From NCBI GenBank assembly GCA_004552395.1, contig SFOK01000042.1:1-13495 (forward strand): a DNA stretch of 13,495 bases, written 5' to 3'. The notes under the pieces are model-generated. The model did no database searches and was not told the DNA's origin. It saw nothing but the letters and a program-made list of their open reading frames with translations. A program made the translations under genes and the position numbers. Numbering within the stretch: position 1 is the first letter of the stretch; the number at the start of each line of letters is the position of its first letter. The stretch comes from Bacteroidales bacterium (lineage in GTDB: Bacteria; Bacteroidota; Bacteroidia; Bacteroidales; Muribaculaceae). Positions 1-5,858 of this stretch are shown here, piece by piece.

Positions 1-205
1 GAAGAAGTAAGCTTCAGAAACCAGTTAAGATTGACTCTGACAGTAAGTCAAATAACCACTTATGAAATTTTGAAGCCTTTTGAGCGCTTTTCCCGCTTTC
101 GTTCAGTCTTAGAATACGCTAAGCTCAATAACACAATCAAAAAAATCATCTCAAAATCCAATCAAAATTTCTAAAAGCTAACCTTCAACTTACTTAATAA
201 CAACA
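1..205. other. AT-rich intergenic spacer without a recognisable gene
   Basis: No convincing coding region is visible on either strand. The first ten bases read Lys-Lys-stop in one plus frame and could be the last codons of a gene entering from the left, but ten bases cannot establish that. A weak inverted repeat (TTGACT at 31-36, AGTCAA at 46-51, nine-base loop) lacks a T run and is not a clear terminator. The rest is A/T-rich and looks like a gap between a plus-strand gene to the left and the minus-strand rnpB. Confidence 0.5.
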
Positions 206-231
206 AAAGCGCCCTTAAATATCGGCGCTTT
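198..231 (-). terminator. Rho-independent terminator of rnpB
   Basis: On the minus strand a perfect 8-bp stem (AAAGCGCC, ten-base loop, GGCGCTTT; arms at 224-231 and 206-213) is followed by TTGTTGTTATT. It starts about ten bases past the end of the RNase P RNA, so it is the natural terminator for that transcript. The plus-strand side continues with TGTTAAAAAA and has no T run, so the element is oriented for minus-strand transcription. Confidence 0.75.
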
Positions 232-240
232 GTTAAAAAA

Positions 241-650
241 GAGAAGAAGGTCTGTAAGCCGGGTTATGTACGCGGCAGAATCCCGCAGGCTCACCCGAAG
301 GTCAGCCCGAAGGGACCGCGCGTCTGTCATTTATCCAGTTCCGCCGTCACCGGCGGACTCAAGCTGCCTACCCCCCGGCAAAGGACGAGCCGCCCTTCAT
401 TGCCGGTATACTTGGCATTGCAACGCATAAGATGTAGAGCGTCCGGAGATCGCCCTCCGGACCGGTGAGCTCTTACCTCGCCGTTTCACCCTTGCCTGCA
501 GCCCTTCGCGAGAGCTGCAGGCGGTTATTTTCTGTTACATTTCCTCGGCCGTCACCGGCCGCTTTCCGTTAGAAAGTATGCTGCTCTATGTTGCCCGGAC
601 TTTCCTCCCGACGCTCATGGCATCCGGCGACAGACCGACCTTCTTTCCCA
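241..650 (-). ncRNA. rnpB: RNase P RNA (bacterial type A)
   Basis: This is the catalytic RNA of ribonuclease P, which removes 5' leaders from pre-tRNAs. Reading the minus strand, the conserved blocks appear in order: GAGGAAAGTCCGGGC (607-593), the AAGGGTGAAACGG...GGTAAGAGCTCACCG block (492-462), GGTAGGCAGCTTGAG (about 372-358), GGATAAATGACAGACG (336-321) and CCGGCTTACAGACC (262-249). AGAAGGTC near the 5' end pairs with GACCTTCT at the 3' end, forming P1 and setting the ends to within a few bases. The segment between the ATAAATGACAGAC block and the terminal CCGGCTTA is much longer than in E. coli and appears to fold as three small UUCG-type hairpins closed by CGCGG/CCGCG (271-275 with 316-320). 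The gene follows the DUF308 gene by 60 bases in the same direction. I did not find a convincing promoter directly before it. A terminator sits at 231-206. Confidence 0.95.
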
Positions 651-710
651 TAATATCTTTTCGCCTCCGCGCACACTGCAACAGCGGGTGCGGGGCCTCT
701 GTGCCCAGAG

Positions 711-1283
711 TTACTTCACAATCTTTACCTGACGGTCCGAGTCGGAGCCGGTGCGGGTGGCGCCGGTAATAGCATCGCCCGTAAAGCCGTTGACAGAGAA
801 GGCTATGAGCACCCATCCGGTGACATCCCACATGACGCGTCCTGTCATGCCCTTCTCACCCACGATGAGCACCACAATGCCGGCTATCGCCACCAGAGCC
901 GGGACGATCAGAAGCAGTCTCTGCTTTGCAGACTTGTCGATGCGGCGGAAAAACACCACAAACTGATAAATGCCGATGAGGATCAGGAGCACACCGAGAA
1001 CCACAGCCACATAGAGGCGGAAGAAAGCGGGGAAGATATTCATGAGGATACCGAGAGCCATCGCACCCACGGATACCACACAGAATCCTATTCCGCTTCC
1101 GCGCTTCATCTTCTCGTTGCGAATGTCGCGGACAGCCGAAAGAAGACTCACGAGTCCCGGAATAAGGAAAACAAGTCCCGAGAGACGAGTGAGCAGTGTG
1201 AGCATATCGGTGCTGTCTTTCATCACAATGAAGAGTATGCCCGCCACGAGTGTGCACAGATAAGTGAGTATATTCAGTCCCAT
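711..1283 (-). CDS. DUF308/HdeD-like six-helix membrane protein
   Basis: A 190-residue integral membrane protein of unknown specific function. Six hydrophobic segments are visible at about residues 5-21, 29-49, 62-82, 89-112, 122-142 and 150-166, separated by short charged loops (RDIRNEKMKR, RRIDKSAKQR) and ending in a polar tail. The size, the regular short-loop six-helix layout and the Gly-rich helices resemble the DUF308/HdeD family, whose E. coli member HdeD is linked to acid resistance; that role should not be carried over. The start is the ATG at 1283-1281, placed just before the first helix. It lies 95 bases downstream of the cytidylate-kinase-like gene, same strand, and ends 60 bases before rnpB. 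I see no TAnnTTTG promoter directly upstream, so read-through from the kinase promoter is possible. The family assignment rests on topology more than on a signature motif. Confidence 0.75.
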   Translation of the reverse strand: MGLNILTYLCTLVAGILFIVMKDSTDMLTLLTRLSGLVFLIPGLVSLLSAVRDIRNEKMKRGSGIGFCVVSVGAMALGILMNIFPAFFRLYVAVVLGVLLILIGIYQFVVFFRRIDKSAKQRLLLIVPALVAIAGIVVLIVGEKGMTGRVMWDVTGWVLIAFSVNGFTGDAITGATRTGSDSDRQVKIVK

Positions 1284-1321
1284 ATCAGATAGAAGCTGTT
1301 AAGATTGTTGTCAATATTCAG

Positions 1322-1354
1322 AGCTGTCCGGCAGCTTTCCGGATTTTCCGGAAA
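1322..1354. repeat. Two adjacent inverted repeats between kinase-like and DUF308 genes
   Basis: AGCTG at 1322-1326 pairs with CAGCT at 1332-1336 across a five-base loop. Directly next to it, TTTCCGGA at 1336-1343 pairs perfectly with TCCGGAAA at 1347-1354 across three bases. CCGG or CGGA occurs repeatedly in the gap. No T run follows on the minus strand, so this is more likely an RNA stability or processing element, or a protein site, than a classical terminator. Confidence 0.5.
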
Positions 1355-1378
1355 CGGCGGACAATTTCCCACGGGATG

Positions 1379-2032
1379 TCAGGAGGCCGCTTCTGCTGCG
1401 GAAAGCGCTTCTGCCCGATGCTTCAGGTAGAGCTCGATAAGGTCGGCCACGGCATCCAGGGATATCTTTCCGGTGTCGAAACTGAGGTGATAATTGTCGG
1501 TCTCGCCCCAGTTCCGGCCCGTGACGTAGTTATAGAAATCGCGGCGCCGGCTGTCGGCCTTGCGTATCTTTTCCGCCACAAAACCGCCGGGATCGCCGCT
1601 CCCTTCCCTTTTCTTCACACACGCTACCCTGACGGGCAAGTCGGCATGGAGAAACACGGATACCATGTTCGGGAGGTCGCGCCCGATATAGTCGGCTGCA
1701 CGGCCCACTATCACGCATCCCTCCCCTTCCATGATCTTGCGCACCACACAACTGGTGGCCTGAAGAAGTTCGTCGCCGTTGAAACCTTCGCCCGGATAAG
1801 GGTCGCTCTGCACTCCGAGACAAGCCGAAAGCATGCTCTTAAGGAGCGATGGTTTCTTCTCATCGTTGGCGGCAAGGAATCCGGGGCTTATACCCTCCTC
1901 CTCGGCCACCTTCATCAGAAGTTCCCTGTCGTAATATTTCACGCCGAGCCGAGTGGCCAATTTATGCCCAAGCTCCCGGCCTCCGCTGCCGCATTGGCGT
2001 CCTATTACTATAACAAAATCCGAGAGTTTCAA
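1379..2032 (-). CDS. Cytidylate-kinase-like protein (P-loop nucleotide kinase)
   Basis: A cytoplasmic P-loop protein of the cytidylate-kinase-like family common in Bacteroidetes and Firmicutes. With the start chosen here it has 217 residues. It opens with a beta strand leading into the glycine-rich loop GRQCGSGGRELG (11-22), then KYYDRELL (32-39), a hydrophobic strand with GRAADYIGRD (100-109), and a C-terminal segment RRRDFYNYVTGRNWGETDNYHL typical of the family's arginine-containing lid. The frame runs open from a TTG at 2059, but that codon lies inside a good promoter -7 box (TAATTTTG), so it cannot be in the mRNA. The next start, TTG at 2032-2030, gives MKLSDFVIVIGRQ, as expected for the family; no ATG precedes the P-loop. 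Members have been annotated as cytidylate kinases, but the true substrate is uncertain. The P-loop lysine of classic Walker A motifs is not at its usual place. Confidence 0.85.
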   Translation of the reverse strand: MKLSDFVIVIGRQCGSGGRELGHKLATRLGVKYYDRELLMKVAEEEGISPGFLAANDEKKPSLLKSMLSACLGVQSDPYPGEGFNGDELLQATSCVVRKIMEGEGCVIVGRAADYIGRDLPNMVSVFLHADLPVRVACVKKREGSGDPGGFVAEKIRKADSRRRDFYNYVTGRNWGETDNYHLSFDTGKISLDAVADLIELYLKHRAEALSAAEAAS

Positions 2033-2056
2033 GATTGCGTGCTTTAGAAATTTCCA

Positions 2057-2084
2057 CAAAATTAGCTAAAAAACTTGAACCGAA
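2057..2084 (-). promoter_or_regulatory. Bacteroidetes-type promoter for the kinase-like gene
   Basis: On the minus strand TAATTTTG (2064-2057) is a full match to the Bacteroidetes -7 box TAnnTTTG. The upstream element is weak: TTCG at 2084-2081 is the nearest TTTG-like sequence, spaced 16 nt rather than the usual 19-21. Transcription would start near 2050, leaving a leader of under 20 bases before the TTG at 2032. Confidence 0.55.
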
Positions 2085-2105
2085 GAATATTATTTCCTAA
2101 ATTTG
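2075..2105 (+). promoter_or_regulatory. Bacteroidetes-type promoter for the hypothetical protein / cyclophilin pair
   Basis: TTG (2075-2077), 20 bases, then a perfect -7 box TAAATTTG (2098-2105). The expected start of transcription is near 2112, giving a leader of about 120 bases before the ATG at 2232. It faces away from the kinase promoter at 2057-2064, so the two share one short divergent control region. Confidence 0.65.
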
Positions 2106-2133
2106 CAATGAAATGCGGGCACAAGCGGTGCCA

Positions 2134-2163
2134 CCGGGCGACTATAGCCTGCTGCCGGGCGAC
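2134..2163 (+). repeat. 9-bp direct repeat in a GC-rich leader
   Basis: CCGGGCGAC occurs at 2134-2142 and again at 2155-2163, a period of 21 bases or two turns of the helix. The match extends imperfectly to the left (GCcaCCGGGCGAC and GCtgCCGGGCGAC). It sits 20-50 bases past the predicted transcription start, inside a GC-rich leader that contrasts with the AT-rich promoter. It could be a protein site or a chance repeat in skewed sequence. Confidence 0.4.
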
Positions 2164-2231
2164 AGAGGGCTCTCCCCCACTGTGCCTCCGGAGCCGGGCT
2201 CCCGCCCACCCTTCCGTCCGCCATAACCTAT

Positions 2232-2615
2232 ATGAATATGAAAGAATTGGACAAGATTCTCTCTTCCTCCGACGCCGACGGGCTGGCGCTCTACGACTTC
2301 CTGGTGAACAATACCGATTTAGCCGATGAAGAGATTCTCGCGCTCATAGGGAAACTTACCGAAGCCGACACCACGGGGCAGTTCGTGGCCTCGGCTGCAC
2401 GATATCTTCAGGCCATCGACCCGGAACGCTTCCGCCCCGAGATAGACAAGCTTATCAACGCAGCCATAGATAAGGACCGCGAACGGGCATACATACCTGC
2501 CTTGCTGGCCACTGTATGGGGACCCGACTATATGGAGCGGTCTGCGGAACTGCGCGAGACCGATGACAATTTCCGCCGCATCTTCAAGCGAGTGTATCCC
2601 GAAGGCGCCATCTGA
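2232..2615 (+). CDS. Conserved-looking small hypothetical protein, 127 aa
   Basis: I do not recognise a family. The product is an acidic-to-neutral, probably all-helical cytoplasmic protein: no signal peptide, no membrane segment, no cysteine. The N-terminal half has repeated short amphipathic helices (LALYDFLVNN, EEILALIGKL, AARYLQAIDPERF), followed by DKLINAAIDKDRERAYIPALLATVWGPDYM and a basic C-terminal helix FRRIFKRVYPEGAI. The helix pairs loosely recall adaptor-like or HEAT-like proteins, but no repeat unit can be defined. Two ATG codons lie two codons apart (2232 and 2238); either could be used. No in-frame start exists further upstream before a stop at 2145. Clean reading frame, third-position GC preference like its neighbours, an upstream promoter, and only 44 bases to the cyclophilin gene on the same strand support a real gene in a two-gene operon. 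Confidence 0.75.
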   Translation: MNMKELDKILSSSDADGLALYDFLVNNTDLADEEILALIGKLTEADTTGQFVASAARYLQAIDPERFRPEIDKLINAAIDKDRERAYIPALLATVWGPDYMERSAELRETDDNFRRIFKRVYPEGAI

Positions 2616-2659
2616 CCGGACATCGCCAATTTCCCAACCGACTTAACCGCAACAAAATA

Positions 2660-3538
2660 ATGAAGAAATCCACCGTGCGGACTGCCGCTGCATCCGCTCT
2701 GTTAGCTATCGGGGCCATCTCCCTCTGCTCCATGTCGCAGCAGCCTGCAACAGAAGCCGCACTCACCGACAAAATTCTTATGACAGACTCCACAGCCACA
2801 GGACCCGTGCTCGACATCAAGACCACAGAGGGCACTATAAAAATCCGCCTCTACGACGACACACCGATTCACCGCGACAATTTCCTCAAACTCGTGAACG
2901 AGGGCTCCTACAACAATGTGCTCTTCCACCGCGTGATAAAGGATTTCATGGTTCAGACCGGCGACACGAACTCATCCGACCCCGACAACAAGCAGCCGCT
3001 CGGCACCGGCGATCCCGGCTATACGATCGAGGCCGAGATCCTCTATCCACGCCATTTCCACAAATACGGAGCTCTTGCCGCAGCGCGCACGGGCGATCAG
3101 GTGAATCCCGAACGCCGCTCCTCCGGCTCGCAGTTTTACATAGTCACGGGACAGAAATACGGCGACGCCACGCTCGACAATATGGCAGCGCGTCTCACGA
3201 ACCAGAACCGTCAGGCCTATTTCAACAATCTGGTCAACAAGAACCGGGCTCAGATCGAAGCACTCTATCAGGCCAAGGACACAACGGCTCTGGAAGAACT
3301 GCAGAAGAGTTTCATAGAGCAGACCGAGAAAGCTGTGCCTGAGGGCGCGCTCCCCGAGAATATCCGCAATGTCTACAAGACGGCCGGCGGAACGCCACAT
3401 CTCGACGGACAGTACACTGTGTTCGGAGAAGTGATCTCGGGCATGGATGTGGTGGAAAAGATCCAGAACGCCGCCACCGACGGCAACGACCGTCCCCTCG
3501 AAGATATACGCATAATTTCGATTTCTGTAGAAAAATAA
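2660..3538 (+). CDS. Exported cyclophilin-type peptidyl-prolyl cis-trans isomerase
   Basis: Catalyses cis-trans isomerisation of Xaa-Pro bonds, probably in the periplasm. The 292-residue product starts with a signal-like segment (MKK, then a hydrophobic stretch to about residue 22; Cys23 follows but the -1 residue is Leu, so a lipobox is doubtful). The cyclophilin fold begins near residue 48. FHRVIKDFMVQTGD (89-102) supplies the catalytic Arg91 with Phe96 and Gln99; GSQFYIVTG (156-164) and HLDGQYTVFGEV (247-258) complete the site. About 80 residues (165-245), helical and charged, interrupt the fold between the last two motifs. The positions equivalent to Trp121 and His126 of human cyclophilin A are His247 and Tyr252; variation at the Trp position is common in bacterial cyclophilins. 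It follows the small hypothetical gene by 44 bases, probably co-transcribed, with no clear terminator after it. Confidence 0.92.
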   Translation: MKKSTVRTAAASALLAIGAISLCSMSQQPATEAALTDKILMTDSTATGPVLDIKTTEGTIKIRLYDDTPIHRDNFLKLVNEGSYNNVLFHRVIKDFMVQTGDTNSSDPDNKQPLGTGDPGYTIEAEILYPRHFHKYGALAAARTGDQVNPERRSSGSQFYIVTGQKYGDATLDNMAARLTNQNRQAYFNNLVNKNRAQIEALYQAKDTTALEELQKSFIEQTEKAVPEGALPENIRNVYKTAGGTPHLDGQYTVFGEVISGMDVVEKIQNAATDGNDRPLEDIRIISISVEK

Positions 3539-3551
3539 TTAGCCCTGATAA

Positions 3552-3582
3552 TTTGTATTTTGAAAATTAATCGTTAACTTTG
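3552..3582 (+). promoter_or_regulatory. Bacteroidetes consensus promoter for the DUF349 gene
   Basis: TTTG (3552-3555), 19 bases, then TAACTTTG (3575-3582): both elements and the spacing match the Bacteroidetes primary-sigma consensus. The start of transcription should fall near 3589, giving a leader of about 94 bases. Confidence 0.8.
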
Positions 3583-3592
3583 AGCCTTGAAC

Positions 3593-3641
3593 AGGCCGAC
3601 ATGCCTCCCGAGCCTCAGGGCGGAGGAGTCCACCGCGGCCT
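3593..3641 (+). promoter_or_regulatory. Structured 5' leader of the DUF349 mRNA
   Basis: AGGCCG (3593-3598) pairs with CGGCCT (3636-3641), and inside it CCTCC (3604-3608) pairs with GGAGG (3622-3626). The nested hairpin begins a few bases after the predicted transcription start. It matches no riboswitch class I know and may simply stabilise the 5' end. Confidence 0.45.
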
Positions 3642-3682
3642 CGTTTGCGCTTAATTAGCTGAAACTCAAACCATAAACGCAC

Positions 3683-5680
3683 ATGAACGAGCTTGCTAAC
3701 GTTCCTGATCCGAAAGAAGAGAACGTGACCCCGAACGCCGCCGAAATTCCTCAGGCGGTTACTGCCCCCGAGAACGCGACTGAAGAAAACGCAACCGCGG
3801 CCGAGACCGCGGCTGCCGGGATGCCCGATGCCGTAGCCGATGCTGCCGAAATGCCCGAAGAGGAGGGTGCGCCCGAAGAGGATGCCGGCACCCGGAAATA
3901 TTTCGAGATGCCGAAAGAGCAGCTTTTGGAGACCCTCAGACAGATTGTGGCCGACAAGGCCTGCGACCGCCATCGCGATGTGAACGCAATCAAACAGGCT
4001 TTCTTCGCCCTGCGCCGCAAGGAGCTTGACGATGAATTCAAGGCTTTTGTCAGCGACGAGTCAGGCGCTGACGCCACGTTCGTCTCCAAACCCGATCCCG
4101 ACGAGGCCGTGTTCAAAGACCTTCTCAACAATTTCCACACTCTTCGCGCCGAATTCCTTGCCCGCGAGGAGGAGCGCCGCATGGAAAACCTCGCCCGCAA
4201 GAACGCGATAATCGACAGGCTCAAATCCATAGCCTCCGACATTGACAACATCAACCTCCACATCTCCGAGGTGCGTCAGCTTCAGGAGGACTTCAAGAAC
4301 ATCAACGACATACCTCAGAGCGCCGTCACAGACTCCTGGAAAAACTATCAGCTCGTGATCGAGCAGATCTTCGACTGTCTGAAGATGAACAAGGAGCTTC
4401 GTGACCTCGACTTCAAGAAGAACCTCGAGATAAAGCGCGACCTCATAGAGCAGGCCAAAGCCCTCCGCGAAGAAAAGGATGTGATCACCGCATTCAAGAA
4501 ACTTCAGGTGCTCCACGACACATGGCGCGAGACAGGACCTGTGGCCAAGGAACACCGCGAGACACTCTGGAACGAGTTCAAAGAGCTCTCCACAGAGGTC
4601 AACAAACGCCATCAGGAGTTCTTCGAGGCCCGCAAAGAGGCCGAGAAAGCCAATGAGGATGCCAAGACAGCGCTCTGCGTGGAGATCGAGGCTCTGGACC
4701 GCTCCGAGCTCAAGACATTCGCCGACTGGGAGAAAGCCACAGCAGCCATCAAGGATATGCAGGAACGATGGAAGAAACTGGGCTTCGCTTCGCGCAAGGT
4801 CAACAACCAACTCTTTGCCCGCTTCCGCAAATCGTGTGACGATTTCTTCTCCGAAAAAGCCGCTTTCTTCACAAAGATCAAGGAGGAGCTGGCGCAGAAC
4901 CTCGCCAAAAAGACAGCCCTCTGTGAGAAAGCCGAGGCTCTGATGGATTCCACCGATTTCCGCAAGACAGCCGCCGACATACGCGCCCTTCAGGCCGAAT
5001 GGCGCACCATCGGCAGTGTGCCCCGCAAACATTCCGATGCCATCTGGCAGCGGTTCCTCAACGCCTGCAATCATTTCTTCGACGCCCGCAAGCAGTCGCA
5101 GTCGTCGCAGAAGAAGGATGAGACCGATAATCTTGCCGCCAAGCGTGCCCTCATCGACGGGCTCATAAACCTGCCGGCCGACACCCCGAAAGCCGAAGCA
5201 CAGAAGGCAGTACGCGATGCGCAGGATAAGTGGAAAGAGATAGGCCACGTACCTTTCAAGATGAAGGACAAAATCTACGATGATTTCCGCCAGGCCATCA
5301 ATCAGGTGCGCGAGAAATTCGACTTCCGCGAAGTGCGCGCCCGCATGAACAATTTCCGCGAGCAGATCGAGAATATCAAGGGCGATGACTCCAAGCTCGG
5401 ACGCGAGCGCGATCGCCTCGTAAGGGCTCTCGAGAACAAGCGCGGCGAGCTGCAGATCTACATGAACAATCTCGGATTCCTGAATGTTAAATCCAGCTCC
5501 GGCAATTCTCTGGTGAAAGAGATCGAACGCCGTTCCCAGCTTATCAAGGACGACATCGCCATGATCCAGAAGAAGATTGACATTCTCGATGGGAAAGTGC
5601 CCGCTGAGGAAGAGAAGGCCAAAGAGCCGGCTCCGAAAGCCGAGGCAGCCGCCGAGGAAAAAGCCGACGGAAAAGAATAA
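3683..5680 (+). CDS. DUF349 repeat protein with acidic tails
   Basis: A 665-residue, probably cytoplasmic, almost wholly helical protein of unknown function from a family widespread in Bacteroidetes. Residues 1-70 are Ala/Glu/Pro-rich and disordered-looking; 71-125 form a first helical region. About five DUF349 units follow (roughly 170-240, 245-315, 325-395, 408-468 and 485-548), each with a Trp and usually a W-[RK]-x-x-G turn: WRETG (281-285), WKKLG (363-367), WRTIG (440-444), WKEIG (517-521). Residues 550-635 look like a coiled coil, and the end is again Glu/Ala/Lys-rich. The ATG at 3683 is the first start after a clear promoter and leader. The gene has its own promoter and a strong terminator at 5704-5744, so it looks monocistronic. 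The fold suggests a scaffold or binding protein, but no catalytic motif is visible. Confidence 0.9.
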   Translation: MNELANVPDPKEENVTPNAAEIPQAVTAPENATEENATAAETAAAGMPDAVADAAEMPEEEGAPEEDAGTRKYFEMPKEQLLETLRQIVADKACDRHRDVNAIKQAFFALRRKELDDEFKAFVSDESGADATFVSKPDPDEAVFKDLLNNFHTLRAEFLAREEERRMENLARKNAIIDRLKSIASDIDNINLHISEVRQLQEDFKNINDIPQSAVTDSWKNYQLVIEQIFDCLKMNKELRDLDFKKNLEIKRDLIEQAKALREEKDVITAFKKLQVLHDTWRETGPVAKEHRETLWNEFKELSTEVNKRHQEFFEARKEAEKANEDAKTALCVEIEALDRSELKTFADWEKATAAIKDMQERWKKLGFASRKVNNQLFARFRKSCDDFFSEKAAFFTKIKEELAQNLAKKTALCEKAEALMDSTDFRKTAADIRALQAEWRTIGSVPRKHSDAIWQRFLNACNHFFDARKQSQSSQKKDETDNLAAKRALIDGLINLPADTPKAEAQKAVRDAQDKWKEIGHVPFKMKDKIYDDFRQAINQVREKFDFREVRARMNNFREQIENIKGDDSKLGRERDRLVRALENKRGELQIYMNNLGFLNVKSSSGNSLVKEIERRSQLIKDDIAMIQKKIDILDGKVPAEEEKAKEPAPKAEAAAEEKADGKE

Positions 5681-5703
5681 TTTGAGACAAACCTGAAGAT
5701 TTA

Positions 5704-5744
5704 TTTCCGGGAGAGTCATTTTGAAGACTTTCCCGGAAATTTTT
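5704..5744 (+). terminator. Strong rho-independent terminator after the DUF349 gene
   Basis: A 14-bp stem (TTTCCGGGAGAGTC at 5704-5717 with GACTTTCCCGGAAA at 5726-5739, one G-U pair) and an eight-base loop are followed by TTTTT (5740-5744). It lies 24 bases past the stop codon. Confidence 0.9.
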
Positions 5745-5858
5745 CGCCCTTTTCCACGTTAATTAAAGTGAAGATGGGCGCCTCTGCCGCGCCTGCCGAC
5801 CGTTGTGGACGGATATCCGGAAGCAACGGGGATGAAAAGTTCTGCCCTCTGCAAGCCT

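Noticed and set aside
1..10. Possible last codons (Lys-Lys-stop) of a plus-strand gene at the left edge
   Set aside because: Ten bases are not enough to support a coding region.
31..51. TTGACT/AGTCAA inverted repeat as a terminator
   Set aside because: Only six base pairs, nine-base loop and no T run.
1376..2047. 223-codon plus-strand frame opposite the kinase-like gene
   Set aside because: The minus-strand frame carries the P-loop and lid motifs and a promoter; the plus frame has neither.
2075..2329. 84-codon plus frame through the GC-rich leader with several Cys/His
   Set aside because: It starts within the promoter and runs out of frame into the 127-residue gene; the Cys/His pattern is not a recognisable zinc motif.
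4061..5719. 552-codon open frame on the minus strand opposite the DUF349 gene
   Set aside because: Lies antisense to a well-supported repeat protein; Leu/Val/Glu-rich translation is typical of the reverse complement of a helical Lys/Glu/Ala-rich gene with GC-rich third positions; no family motif, and it crosses the terminator.
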